A stretch of 48,579 bases of DNA from an uncultured Campylobacter sp. (GTDB lineage Bacteria > Campylobacterota > Campylobacteria > Campylobacterales > Campylobacteraceae): NCBI RefSeq assembly GCF_937973075.1, contig NZ_CALBWL010000010.1, positions 1-48,579 on the forward strand, read 5' to 3'. Positions within the stretch are counted from its first letter, which is position 1. The number at the start of each line of letters is the position of its first letter. Shown in pieces: positions 1 to 8,207 of this stretch. The notes under the pieces were generated by a model. That model was given only the letters and a program-made list of their open reading frames with translations, did not search any database and had not been told where the DNA came from. A program made the translations under genes and the position numbers.

Positions 1-1
1 C

Positions 2-61
2 TGCGTAGAGCTCGAAAATTTCGTATGGGCTTTGCAAAATTCTAGGAAACTGCTATCATGA
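2..61 (+). CDS. C-terminal fragment of an upstream gene (partial)
   Basis: An open frame enters from the window edge and stops with TGA at 59-61. Only about 19 codons are visible (ending NSRKLLS). The stop overlaps the ATG of the next small frame in an ATGA arrangement, as is usual for translationally coupled genes in this toxin-immunity locus. Family unknown; it could be an immunity gene end. Confidence 0.3.
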   Translation, partial: CVELENFVWALQNSRKLLS

Positions 62-174
62 AAAACTATAATACATTTTATAAAATTGGTATTATGCCAA
101 AAAATAGAATAGAAAAGATATTTGAGAATATTAACATAGGAACGTACTTTGGACCAAGAAAAGATCTTCCATAA
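58..174 (+). CDS. small ORF, 38 aa, possible toxin or immunity remnant
   Basis: ATG at 58 lies 9 bases after AGGAA and overlaps the preceding stop. The product is a short basic peptide (begins MKNYNTFYKIG, ends GTYFGPRKDLP). Its tail overlaps the start of the next gene in another frame. No family recognised. It may be the displaced end of a longer gene, which is common in polymorphic-toxin cassettes, or a spurious frame. Confidence 0.3.
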   Translation: MKNYNTFYKIGIMPKNRIEKIFENINIGTYFGPRKDLP

Positions 175-520
175 TCCCTTCTTTAGTGAGGAGCTAAATA
201 AAATTTTAAATATTATGCTAAAGCATGAGTTTTCCGGTAAGGATAAACTTATTAAGCAGCTTAATAATTTAAGAATTAAAAAGATTGAGGAGGACGCAGG
301 CTTTAAGGCCTTTGTCTTTGAAGTAGTGGATCAAAATTTACTAGATTATGAAGGCATACCATATCCGGCGATAGATATGTTAGTGTTTAACAATTTGCAC
401 TACACAACAGAATTTATACTTCACTGGGGTGAATGTGTAAAAGAGTTAGAGATTTTTAATATTGCAGGAGAGGACTATCTTGAATTAGAAAATTTTGAGA
501 ATATTGAATTCTTGGATTAG
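149..520 (+). CDS. immunity-like protein, paralogue of the gene at 1366-1776
   Basis: This encodes a 123-residue acidic cytosolic protein. Start: TTG at 149, the first start codon after the in-frame stop at 137-139, with AGGA about 8 bases upstream. It aligns along its length with the 136-aa product at 1366: both have an LNIML..F.G.D.LI motif near residue 20-40, and both end YLELENFENI-x-F. I do not recognise the family. The pairing of two copies, each next to a toxin-related frame, suggests an immunity role. That is inference from context. Confidence 0.65.
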   Translation: MDQEKIFHNPFFSEELNKILNIMLKHEFSGKDKLIKQLNNLRIKKIEEDAGFKAFVFEVVDQNLLDYEGIPYPAIDMLVFNNLHYTTEFILHWGECVKELEIFNIAGEDYLELENFENIEFLD

Positions 521-604
521 CAAATTTTTAAATATTACTAGAAATGATGGCAAAACTGTCAAACATAGATTTTTTAACCCAAAAATAAAGTGAAAGGAGA
601 GATT

Positions 605-949
605 ATGTCATTTATAGATGAAGATTACGTAAATATCGTGCCGCAGGATCTATTGGAGCGCGGTATTCGCTTAAGAGAGGAACTCGGTTTTTATGAAATC
701 GCTTGGAAATTCGACGATGTAATGGAGGTGCTTAAAATCACAAAAAGTAAAGATATGGTTATCCTCGGAGGAGATGTATATCGCTTAAGCGGTAATAAGC
801 CCATAATCACAGGCGATGGCTGGTACACGAACAAGGGAGATGACGATGCATTCGAAGTAGCGATCCGATATATCACCAATTATCGCGCTAGAAATGGAGA
901 TGATTTTGCATATTGCCCAACTATTTGTCCTGGGCGAGTGCTCAAATGA
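605..949 (+). CDS. immunity-like protein (Imm40-like), first of a tandem pair
   Basis: This is a 114-aa protein starting at ATG 605, chosen because AAGGAGAG lies 6 bases upstream; an upstream GTG at 590 has no such signal. It is a tandem duplicate of the next gene: both carry DYVNIVPQDLLERGIRLREE, then FDDVMEVLKI and a GGDVYRLSGN motif near residue 60. The ERGI..RE....AW pattern and GGDVY resemble the Imm40 immunity family as I remember it; this is not verified. No signal peptide. It probably neutralises a toxin lost or lying upstream of the window. Confidence 0.65.
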   Translation: MSFIDEDYVNIVPQDLLERGIRLREELGFYEIAWKFDDVMEVLKITKSKDMVILGGDVYRLSGNKPIITGDGWYTNKGDDDAFEVAIRYITNYRARNGDDFAYCPTICPGRVLK

Positions 950-983
950 AAATTTTAGCTTCCAATATTGAAAAGGAGAGATT

Positions 984-1385
984 ATGTTTATAAATAAAGA
1001 TGAAGATGCGAGGTTATTTATAGATGAAGATTACGTAAATATCGTGCCGCAAGATCTGCTAGAACGCGGTATACGCCTAAGAGAGGAGTACGGAATTTAT
1101 GATATCGCTTGGAGATTCGACGATGTAATGGAGGTGCTTAAAATCGCAAAAAGCAAAGATATGGTTATCGTCGGAGGAGACGTATATCGCCTAAGCGGTA
1201 ATGAGCCCATCATCACATACGATAGCTGGAGCATTAAAGATGGAGATGACGGTGACGATGCATTCGAACTAGCGGTTCGATACATCACTAATTATCGCGC
1301 CAGAAACGGAGATGACTTTGCATACTGCCCGGCTATCGGTCCATATACCATCCTACAGGAGCCAAATGAACAAACAGAAAAATGA
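984..1385 (+). CDS. immunity-like protein (Imm40-like), second copy
   Basis: This 133-aa protein has a consensus ribosome site (AAAGGAGAG) before ATG 984. It is about 80% identical by eye to the product at 605, and the DNA is alike too (the block from the FIDEDYVN codons onward), so the duplication is recent. Differences cluster at the N-terminus (extra MFINKDEDAR) and in the loop after GN.PIIT (SIKDGDDG). Such divergence could reflect immunity to variant toxins. It overlaps the next gene by 20 bases. Confidence 0.65.
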   Translation: MFINKDEDARLFIDEDYVNIVPQDLLERGIRLREEYGIYDIAWRFDDVMEVLKIAKSKDMVIVGGDVYRLSGNEPIITYDSWSIKDGDDGDDAFELAVRYITNYRARNGDDFAYCPAIGPYTILQEPNEQTEK

Positions 1386-1776
1386 TCAATTTTTTATAAA
1401 CAAGAGTTTACCGCCTAACGTAGAAAGATGGCTTAACATAATGCTTCGATATAAATTTAAAGGCAGAGATGAATTAATATCTCATCTCAGACTTATAAAG
1501 ATCGATAGCGTGATAAAGGAAGTAGGTTATATGCTAATAAAATTCAAAGAGCCTAAAGGTACGGAAAAGCTATCGTTAGAAAATTTCCCGATAAACACTA
1601 CAGTAATAGATATTATGGTGTTCACAAAAGGAGAATATGAAACCAACTTCTTACTCTACAATAACGATTATGTAAGTAGGCTAGAGATTTATAATGTTGC
1701 AAGCGAAGCATATCTTGAATTAGAAAATTTTGAGAATATTCAATTTTATAATTTTGATGAAAATAAATATGAATAA
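1366..1776 (+). CDS. immunity-like protein, paralogue of the gene at 149-520
   Basis: This 136-aa protein starts at ATG 1366, preceded by AGGAG at 1356-1360. The longer frame from 1312 lies inside the preceding gene and is rejected. It shares the LNIML..KF.GRDELI region and the YLELENFENI tail with the gene at 149. No signal peptide or membrane segment. The order A-B-B-A of two gene families (149, 605, 984, 1366) suggests duplication of a whole immunity block. Its end overlaps the signal-peptide start of the toxin gene at 1769 by 8 bases. Confidence 0.65.
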   Translation: MNKQKNDQFFINKSLPPNVERWLNIMLRYKFKGRDELISHLRLIKIDSVIKEVGYMLIKFKEPKGTEKLSLENFPINTTVIDIMVFTKGEYETNFLLYNNDYVSRLEIYNVASEAYLELENFENIQFYNFDENKYE

Positions 1777-3069
1777 GTGCTTGAAATTAATAGTAGCCCT
1801 ATTTTGTGTCAATATAATGGCTGCGAGCTTATTAAAAGCAAATAACCTCGTAAGCTACAAGGGCTCAAAGCTTTCAAGCATAAACGCCAACTACTCCAGA
1901 TCCAAATCAAGCACTATGGTAAAGCAGACCGTGCTATCTAGTATAACCGCTAAAGAGCTAAACATAGAAGTAGGATCTAATACCGATCTGAAAGGATCGT
2001 TAATAGCTGCAGGCTACTATGATGAGAGCGGAAATTTCATAGATAACGGCAAGCTTAGATTAAAAACAGATACCCTAACTTTTTCAAATTTAAGCAACAC
2101 CAGATACGACAAATCAAATTCTTTAAGCATAGGAACCAATTATGCTTTTAAAGATCCTCAACAGGGAGAGGGAAGCGGAAGTAAAGATGGAGGTAGCCAA
2201 GCTAGTGATAGTAAGAACGCTGAAGCTAAAGAGAACGATAGATTAAAACAAGACGACTTGAGTGCCGAGCATATTCAAAATACGATTAAGTCCATAAAAG
2301 AAAAAGTAGCCAAGGAAGATAGTAAAAATTTCAGCTCATCAAGCGTATCGCTAAGTAGGTCGCATTCGGTACGCCTAGATAAAACTTTAGCTACCGTAGG
2401 ACGCGGTAATCTAATAATCAATAATGAAGCTGGCTCGGATGAACTAAGCAGACTAAATAGAGATACGGCTAAAATACAAAAAGATATCGTAAATAGTAAT
2501 TTGTACTCATCCGCAAAGGCTGATATAGATCATAGATTTTTTAGCCAGGATGGACGAGATCAAATCAAAAAAGAGCTTCTACTCCTTACGGATGCGTTGT
2601 CAAACCATATGCCGAGCGAAAATTCAAACAACGCTTTTGAAAGAACCATTGCAAAAGGGCTAAATTTCTTAGGCACCTGCTCTTTGGGTTTAATCCCTAG
2701 CGAAGAAAACAACGGAGGTTTGTTGGCTAACATAGGGGCGATAGTAACGGGCGATCCTAAATTTAAGATACTAGGTAATCCAAAATCGAAGAGGGCTTTT
2801 GTTAATGGGATTTTGACAGATGAAGATAATGCAAAAGATCAGGCTCGCTATATGGTAGGCAAAGATTATAAGGTCTTATATAATCCAAGTAGGGGATTCT
2901 TGCCCGATCTTTTAGAAAGTCTGGCGGATATGCTACCGTTTACTACAGGAATTGCGAAACAGGTGGGGCATGAGATAAAAAATGACAATGTAGTCATAGG
3001 GCACTCTCAAGGAAGTGCAATTTTAAATTCTGGGTTAGAAAATTTCGATAAGCATCCTAAAAAGACTAT
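1769..3069 (+). pseudogene. secreted haemagglutinin-type toxin with alpha/beta-hydrolase domain, 5' part, split by the prophage
   Basis: The start is ATG 1769 because it directly begins a signal peptide (MNKCLKLIVALFCVNIMAAS); an in-frame ATG at 1730 has no such context. Residues about 25-130 resemble the repeat end of filamentous haemagglutinin/CdiA proteins (SSITAKELNIEVGSN, LKGSLIAAG). A low-complexity Ser/Lys linker follows. The C-terminal part holds VVIGHSQGSAIL with the candidate nucleophile Ser413. At 3069 the gene is cut by the prophage; the frame runs eight codons into phage DNA and stops at 3094. The missing 3' part is at 35651-35887 in the same frame. It is short for a CdiA, so it may be an orphan toxin cassette. 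Confidence 0.8.
3065..3069. repeat. target-site duplication, right prophage end (ACTAT)
   Basis: ACTAT lies directly outside the TG that begins the prophage right end. The same five bases follow the CA at the other end (35651-35655). Five bases is the duplication length known for Mu. Confidence 0.88.
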
Positions 3070-3078
3070 TGTTACCGC

Positions 3079-3146
3079 GCATTTAAAACGATAGTATCCT
3101 GCATTTAAAATGAGAGTGAGACCGAAACCACTATCATTTTAAATGC
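3079..3146. repeat. right-end transposase binding sites R1, R2, R3 (inferred)
   Basis: Three related 18-bp sites are present: GCATTTAAAACGATAGTA (3079-3096), GCATTTAAAATGAGAGTG (3101-3118), and an inverted copy (3129-3146) matching the second at 17 of 18 positions. The first two are exactly 22 bp apart, the same spacing as R1 and R2 in Mu. The second and third form a long stem with a 10-base loop, which could be mistaken for a terminator. Related sites lie at the left end. That they bind transposase is inference from position. Confidence 0.7.
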
Positions 3147-3198
3147 AATTTACAATTGGTATTTCTATCGTGTCATAGTATCTTTTAAAACGCTCATT

Positions 3199-3615
3199 TC
3201 ATTCCTTTATCTCGTTTTTAATCTGCACTGCGAATTCTTGCCCTTTTACGGTGGCAAGTAGTGCGCCTAAAGCCGTGCGAGAGTTTTTCACTCCGTGCTC
3301 GCTCAAGGATGAGCCTAGCAGTACGCAACCCTCGGTATTGCGTCCGTTATTGCCCGAATGGATCAATATGCAGCGAGTTTTTGGTACCAGCTCATTCCAT
3401 AAAAGCGGCAGACGAACTCTAAATTTCGGGCTATCGTGCCAAGTTATTTGATACTGTCCTTGCGGTATGCGTCTATCCATGCCGCTTTGTGTGGTATCAG
3501 GACCCGCAGGCTCGCAGGTATATCCTTTTAGCACCTCTTTTTCGCCGTCACGCAATACGAAGCGCCCTAGCGTCATATCATCAATCTCTTTAAATCTAAC
3601 GATTTCTAAGACCAT
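3199..3615 (-). CDS. DUF5675-like phage protein
   Basis: This 138-aa protein begins at ATG 3615, 6 bases after GGAG; the in-frame start at 3636 lacks that signal. Visible motifs are RRIPQGQY and ILIHSGNNGRNTEGCVLLGSS (split HSGN, TEGC), typical of DUF5675, whose HxGN...x-GC pattern recalls L,D-transpeptidase or murein-binding folds. It is the last gene of the tail operon, next to the right end. It could act on peptidoglycan at entry or release. No signal peptide. Confidence 0.6.
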   Translation of the reverse strand: MVLEIVRFKEIDDMTLGRFVLRDGEKEVLKGYTCEPAGPDTTQSGMDRRIPQGQYQITWHDSPKFRVRLPLLWNELVPKTRCILIHSGNNGRNTEGCVLLGSSLSEHGVKNSRTALGALLATVKGQEFAVQIKNEIKE

Positions 3616-3625
3616 TTTTACTCCT

Positions 3626-4624
3626 TTACCCTTCAAATTCTATCTCTACACTGTAATTTTCAACACTCAATTTGTGCGATACGGACTTTATGGTAAATTC
3701 GCTTTTTTCAAGCCCTAAAGCGTCTTTAAATTTCAGCTTTCCCCCGGCTACTATATTTGCGCCCAAAGTCTCACACCTGCCACTAATGCCGCCTCGTTGA
3801 AGCTCGTTTAATTTAGCCTCACCGCGCTTAAAAGCCTCATTATCGCTTTTTGGCTCAGGAATTTGCATTTTATAAACCTGCTCGCCTTTGCCTACTTTAA
3901 TGCTTTTAGTTTTTCCGCTTGAGATATCTTGCCACTCTAAAATTACCGCAGTGTAACTATTTCGATTTGCTTCCGTAATTTCAAGGGAGCTTAGATCGGT
4001 TAGATTTATACTGAATTCGGGTAGGCTATTATTTTTTGATGTCCCGCTTGTTTGAGTCTCATCACCCTTTGCTTCTTTGGGAGTTACGATCACGGTATCG
4101 TTTTTAATAAATGCTTTATAGCCCAGTTTAAAACAAAGCGTGTAGAGGAATTCTATATCGCTGATCCCGTCTTGTAGCTCAGACATAACGGGCTGATCGG
4201 CTCCAGTAGTTTTTAAGTTTAGATTATTTTGTTCGGCTATTTTGCCTGCGATCGCAAAAACTGAAGTATTTTCCCAGCTACATCGCTTTTTATCCTTTTG
4301 GGGACTGGCAAAATTTACAGCGGTTGCGCGCACTTCAGTTGTTTTAGCTTTATAGTCCCTACTTACCGTTTGTACGCTGAAAGAGCCACAAAAATAAAGT
4401 CCGCTTTCTTGATTTGCGGATGAAAGATCATTCGCCCAACCAAGCCAAAGCTTTAATTTCTCGCCAAACGCGGGCTTGGCGTAGATCCCAAACACTTGAA
4501 AGCTGATCTCGTCGCTTTTGTATCCCTCTTTATCGTCGAAATTTAGGTTTAAAAGGTTTCTTTTGATGGCATCTGTGATATTTTTGCCATTTGCTTCAAG
4601 CTTGAAACTTGGTTTTCTCACCAT
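3626..4624 (-). CDS. P2 gpD-like tail protein (baseplate hub)
   Basis: This 332-aa protein belongs to the late-control D family of P2-like phages, the hub that links tube to spike. Evidence: the N-terminal KPSFKLEANGKNITD followed by LNFDDKEG...DEISFQV, the central DGISDIEFLYTLCFKLGYKAF, and C-terminal KSVSHKLS..NYSVEIEFEG. The gene overlaps the tail X gene by 7 bases. The U-X-D order is that of P2-like tail clusters. Confidence 0.85.
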   Translation of the reverse strand: MVRKPSFKLEANGKNITDAIKRNLLNLNFDDKEGYKSDEISFQVFGIYAKPAFGEKLKLWLGWANDLSSANQESGLYFCGSFSVQTVSRDYKAKTTEVRATAVNFASPQKDKKRCSWENTSVFAIAGKIAEQNNLNLKTTGADQPVMSELQDGISDIEFLYTLCFKLGYKAFIKNDTVIVTPKEAKGDETQTSGTSKNNSLPEFSINLTDLSSLEITEANRNSYTAVILEWQDISSGKTKSIKVGKGEQVYKMQIPEPKSDNEAFKRGEAKLNELQRGGISGRCETLGANIVAGGKLKFKDALGLEKSEFTIKSVSHKLSVENYSVEIEFEG

Positions 4625-4803
4625 AGCTTTGCCTGCTCTTTCGTCGCTTCCTCAATTTCTGGCAACAATACGATATCCCCGGCTTTTAATATTGGATCTA
4701 GTTTGGCGTTTAGCTCCAAAACCTGCTCAAAATACTTCAAATGGCCGTAATATTTATAAACGACTTGATCTAGCCGTTCGTCATCTTTCGCTCTATATAT
4801 CAT
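4618..4803 (-). CDS. tail protein X (LysM-like)
   Basis: This 61-aa protein has the P2 gpX/LysM pattern: MIYRAKDDERLDQVVYKYYG at the start, then NAKLDPILKAGDIVLLPEI. It likely attaches the hub at the baseplate. It overlaps both neighbours (gpU-like gene by 11 bases, gpD-like gene by 7), indicating coupled translation. Confidence 0.85.
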   Translation of the reverse strand: MIYRAKDDERLDQVVYKYYGHLKYFEQVLELNAKLDPILKAGDIVLLPEIEEATKEQAKLW

Positions 4804-5167
4804 AATCTCTTTTCAGCTCCATTGTGAAATTTTGTGTTAAAAATGCTCCGTTTGGCGTAAAAATAGCCCTCTTTTCACTGATTTTGATAATTGCGAACCT
4901 ACCGAAATATCTACCGTTACCGCCTACCAAAGGATAACTTTGTCGTGTCGCCGCTAATATGTAAAGTGCCTTTAACGCATTTTGCCCGTCGTTTCTAAAC
5001 GGCAATGTCTGTGCAGATACGCTAATAGTCTGACTTTCCAGCGCAGCGGATAATAAAGTCGGGTGATTTTCGATTCTATCTATCGATTCAATGCTAAAAT
5101 CAGTCTGCATGTCAATACCAAGCGTCTGCTTCCATTCAAATTTAAAGCCACCGATATTTAAGACCAT
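4793..5167 (-). CDS. P2 gpU-like tail completion protein
   Basis: This 124-aa protein starts MVLNIGGFKFEWKQT, with the family's FSIESIDRIENHPTL and LPLVGGNGR-like (YPLVGGNGRYFGRFAI) segments. gpU proteins cap the proximal part of contractile tails. It is followed by X and D and preceded by the tape measure, the standard P2 neighbourhood. Confidence 0.85.
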   Translation of the reverse strand: MVLNIGGFKFEWKQTLGIDMQTDFSIESIDRIENHPTLLSAALESQTISVSAQTLPFRNDGQNALKALYILAATRQSYPLVGGNGRYFGRFAIIKISEKRAIFTPNGAFLTQNFTMELKRDYDI

Positions 5168-5168
5168 T

Positions 5169-7496
5169 CTAACCCCTTACGTCCGTATTTTGGGAGTTAA
5201 GCTCGTCGCGCCTGAGAGCGTCTTGTACGCCGCGAGTAACTTGAGATTTAAAGCTTTGTAAATCAAATTTCCCGTCATTTGAATGCAGGTTGAAATTCCC
5301 GCTGAAATTTACATTCACTTCGCGGCCATCCGCCGTTTTTAAAACAGCGGAGCGAGTTTGCCCGGCATAGGTTTTATTGATGTCCGCAAGTTCGCCTCTT
5401 GCGTTCTGCCCAAATAGATTAATCGCGCTTTTTTGCGGAGTATCCGCATCCTCGCCGAAACCAAAAAATTCCTTGACGCTACGTGCCATATCTTTCATCC
5501 AATTCACTTTCTCGCCTATCCAATCAAAAAAGCCGCCAAAAGTATTTTTCCAAAAATCTATTACCCAATCAAACGCAGCCGAAATACTTTTAGCAATATC
5601 GCTGAAAAAATCTGTAAGTGGAGAAAAAAAGGCTTTAATCGTCTCTACCGCAGCGCTAAATCTCGTCTCTATCCCGTCCCACGATCCGCTAAATAAAGCC
5701 TTTGCGCCATCCCAAACGGAGCTAAAAAAGTTAGCCACCGTGCTCCAGACCTTTTCAAACCAGGCTGCAATACTTTCCCAATACGGCTGAATTTTTTGCC
5801 AAAAGCCCATAAAGAAGGCTTTTACCTCATCCCAGTGCTCTATAATATATGCGGCGGCTATGCCGATACCGACCGCTATGGCGCCAATACCGGTACTGAT
5901 TAGCGCGATACGAAGTATTTTTGCCCCTAATCCCGCAGCAGTAAATCCCGCCTTTAACGCAGTTAGTGCTTTGCTTAAAATTCCCGTAGTAAATACATAG
6001 GCCTTACTTGCCGTATTCGCTATCCACGTAGCGGCGGCGGTGGCTTTAGTTTGTGCCGTAACGGCGATATACGCCAGGTTAAGCTTGAGAGTGGCTAACC
6101 ACTTTAATCTAAAGACTTTAATTAAGAATGAAAAAGCCGTACCTAAAATACGAGCTTGATTGATTAAAATTCCAATACTCCAGCCCAAGATTCTAAACAT
6201 CGGTGCAAGCGTAACGATTGCTAAAAACCCACCTACAATGCCAAAAATTACTTTTGAAAGTCTTGGAAATTCCTTTAAAAAATAACTTATGAATTTAGCT
6301 ATTGCGCTAAAAAATGATGTAACGGTGTTTAGCACAGGTAAAAATGCATTTCCGATCTGAATACCGATAGCCGTCCATGCCCCCCTAAAACGTTTAAGTG
6401 CTGCGAGAGTGGTATTCGCTTTATTTTGAAATTCCGTGTCCGAGCTGTTTTTAAATTTTGCTGGATTCGCAACATCGTTCATGGCCTTTTCTAGGGTATC
6501 CAAACCGCCGACTAACGTAGCGATATCAGTATCGTAATTATCGCCAAAAAGCGTATTAAGTATAGCTCCGCGCTTACTATCCTCGATGTTTTTCACTGCG
6601 CGCAAAAAATCCATCATCATTTTTTTAGAATCCGTCTTCATCCCGGCTTGGATAAAATCCACATCAAACCCTAGCTCGGCAAGAGCCTTTTTCTCTTTCT
6701 CGCTCGAAGTTGAGATATTTCCTAATGTTTTCATCAGCTTATTGGCCGCGTTAGATGCAGTTTCGGGCGCTTTTCCGAGCGAAATAAATGCCGAGCCCAA
6801 AGCAACAGTTTGCTCTTTTGTAAGTCCGATTTGTTTTCCTTGGGCACCGATTCGTTTCATCACGTCGACAAGCTCGCCGGCCTTTGCCGGATTCGAATTT
6901 GAAAGCCCGTTTATGACATCCATCAGATCTTTTGTGCCGCTAAGATCCAAATTTAAAATATTTTTGATCTTTCCAATACTCTCTCCAGCGCTATCCGCAG
7001 ACATATCAAAAGCGGTCGCAACTTTTGCTACCATCTGCGTAAAATCCAAAAGCTCATCTTTTGAAATACCCATTTGGCCGCCTGCAGCAGCAATTTGGGT
7101 AAGCTCTTTCGCGGTAAGCGGTATTATCTGAGTTAGCCTTAAAAGCTCATTTGAAAACGCCTCTTTTTCGGCTTCATCCTTGAAATCCACTACCTTTTTG
7201 ATATCAGCGAACGCATCCTCGTAATCTATCGCAAGTTTTAACGGTAACCCGAAAGAGCCCATGGCCGCTAGTCTGCTTTGAAAATGTGAAAATTCGCCTA
7301 GAATTTTATCCTGGTTGATACCGATCTTCTCTTTAAAGGACTTGATTTTGGATATTTTTTGATTTAGCTCCGTTACGTCCCGCCCCGCTTTTTTTAGGCT
7401 TTCTGAAAGGGCGTTCAGCCTTTTCACATCGCCGCTAAGTACGGAAAAACCTTTTGTAATCAGCGATATTGAAATTCCGATTTGCGTGCTATCCAT
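5169..7496 (-). CDS. phage tail tape measure protein (TP901-like core)
   Basis: This 775-aa protein determines tail length. It has an N-terminal coiled region (GDVKRLNALSESLKKAGRDV), a TP901-type core at about residues 85-330 (FADIKKVVDF, AAGGQMGISKDEL, GKIKNILNLDL), and hydrophobic segments at about 415-560. Trp-rich repeats follow (HWDEVKAFFMGFW, WSTVANFFSSVWDGAKALF) and the C-terminus is hydrophilic. The gene order sheath, tube, chaperone, tape measure, U, X, D is conserved in P2-like tails. Confidence 0.9.
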   Translation of the reverse strand: MDSTQIGISISLITKGFSVLSGDVKRLNALSESLKKAGRDVTELNQKISKIKSFKEKIGINQDKILGEFSHFQSRLAAMGSFGLPLKLAIDYEDAFADIKKVVDFKDEAEKEAFSNELLRLTQIIPLTAKELTQIAAAGGQMGISKDELLDFTQMVAKVATAFDMSADSAGESIGKIKNILNLDLSGTKDLMDVINGLSNSNPAKAGELVDVMKRIGAQGKQIGLTKEQTVALGSAFISLGKAPETASNAANKLMKTLGNISTSSEKEKKALAELGFDVDFIQAGMKTDSKKMMMDFLRAVKNIEDSKRGAILNTLFGDNYDTDIATLVGGLDTLEKAMNDVANPAKFKNSSDTEFQNKANTTLAALKRFRGAWTAIGIQIGNAFLPVLNTVTSFFSAIAKFISYFLKEFPRLSKVIFGIVGGFLAIVTLAPMFRILGWSIGILINQARILGTAFSFLIKVFRLKWLATLKLNLAYIAVTAQTKATAAATWIANTASKAYVFTTGILSKALTALKAGFTAAGLGAKILRIALISTGIGAIAVGIGIAAAYIIEHWDEVKAFFMGFWQKIQPYWESIAAWFEKVWSTVANFFSSVWDGAKALFSGSWDGIETRFSAAVETIKAFFSPLTDFFSDIAKSISAAFDWVIDFWKNTFGGFFDWIGEKVNWMKDMARSVKEFFGFGEDADTPQKSAINLFGQNARGELADINKTYAGQTRSAVLKTADGREVNVNFSGNFNLHSNDGKFDLQSFKSQVTRGVQDALRRDELNSQNTDVRG

Positions 7497-7624
7497 TTTC
7501 TTTTTTTACTCCTTGTTTTAGCAAAGTCAAGCCTGCGGGTGGAAATTATATTACTCGCGTCCACCTAATTTTAGGATTTTCAGTCGGTCTTGAATTTTTT
7601 ACTTGTAAATGCTAAAATCATAAT

Positions 7625-7789
7625 ATGAAAACGAAAGCATCATATCAGACCGACATAATAACCGCTGCTTTGGGCGTCTCTGCCGTAATAGGCGGTATCT
7701 TATATGCCACAGCAGATGTAAATCCTTTTGCTGTAATTTTTGTTTTTGTCACAATCGCCTCTATTTACGACGCTTTAAAAACTAATTAA
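7625..7789 (+). CDS. small membrane protein, 54 aa, opposite strand
   Basis: ATG 7625 opens a frame of 54 codons with two hydrophobic stretches (IITAALGVSAVIGGILYA and NPFAVIFVFVTIASIY) and a basic end. It is the only plus-strand candidate within the tail operon. It has no clear ribosome site, and its end overlaps the end of the E' extension on the other strand. It could be a moron gene or chance; the good hydrophobic pattern argues for a real product. Confidence 0.4.
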   Translation: MKTKASYQTDIITAALGVSAVIGGILYATADVNPFAVIFVFVTIASIYDALKTN

Positions 7790-8191
7790 AGCTGCCCGCA
7801 CTAGCCCTTAAAATTTCTTGCGAAATTTTCAAAAATCTGTGGTACTCATTAACATTCAGATCCATTATTTCGCTGAATGAAAAATGAAGCACATGCGCAA
7901 CCAAAGCCACACCTTCAAAGGTGTGGGCTATGCTAAAAAAGCAGCCACCTCTTTGATGATTAGCGAACAGTCTTTTGCTTGTAGCTCGTCAAGCTCATCC
8001 AAACTAAGGCACGTAAGTGTTGATGAGAGTTTAAAAACGATGTCGGCATCGTTTCCGCCGCTACCGTTCATCGCGAAGCGTAGGTCTTTACCTTTTGGGT
8101 GACGGATTTTTATCTCCCTACCATCACTAAGTGCTATTACGGTATACTGGTTGCCGTTTTCTTCAACGACATTTGATTTTGCTTTTGCCAT
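7782..8191 (-). CDS. tail assembly chaperone, -1 frameshift product (gpE+E')
   Basis: If ribosomes slip back one base at TTTTTTA (7940-7934) the frame continues past the gpE stop: ...AAFFSIAHTFEGVALVAH..., then EIMDLNVNEYHRFLKISQEI and a stop at 7782-7784. The extension of about 50 residues has the helical character of E' domains. In P2 the equivalent E+E' protein is made by a -1 shift at a T6G site. Here the heptamer is U UUU UUA, also a classic slip site. No separate start for E' is visible. Confidence 0.75.
7928..8191 (-). CDS. tail assembly chaperone, short form (P2 gpE-like)
   Basis: This 87-aa protein carries LSDGREIKIRHPKGKDLRFAM and ends IIKEVAAFLA. Its size and its place between the tube and tape-measure genes match P2 gpE / Mu-type tail assembly chaperones, which coat the tape measure during tube assembly. 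The ATG has AAAGGAG upstream. The last codons contain the slippery site described separately, so a second longer product is expected. Confidence 0.8.
   Translation of the reverse strand: MAKAKSNVVEENGNQYTVIALSDGREIKIRHPKGKDLRFAMNGSGGNDADIVFKLSSTLTCLSLDELDELQAKDCSLIIKEVAAFLA
7934..7940 (-). promoter_or_regulatory. programmed -1 ribosomal frameshift site (TTTTTTA)
   Basis: On the minus strand the gpE codons read GCT TTT TTA GCA TAG. TTTTTTA is an X XXY YYZ heptamer, 4 codons-worth before the zero-frame stop. A GC-rich stem (CCACACCTTTGAAGGTGTGG, just downstream at about 7908-7927) has complementary arms and could act as the stimulatory hairpin. Confidence 0.75.
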
Positions 8192-8207
8192 TTTTTCTCC
8201 TTTAAAA

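Noticed and set aside
1312..1365. longer start for the immunity-like gene at 1366
   Set aside because: It lies inside the preceding gene and has no ribosome site; AGGAG stands before ATG 1366.
3101..3146. rho-independent terminator at the right prophage end
   Set aside because: The stem has no T tract and its arms are members of the terminal site family found at both ends, so transposase binding is the better reading.
5377..7131. several plus-strand frames over the tape measure gene
   Set aside because: Shadow frames of a long helical gene with biased codon use.
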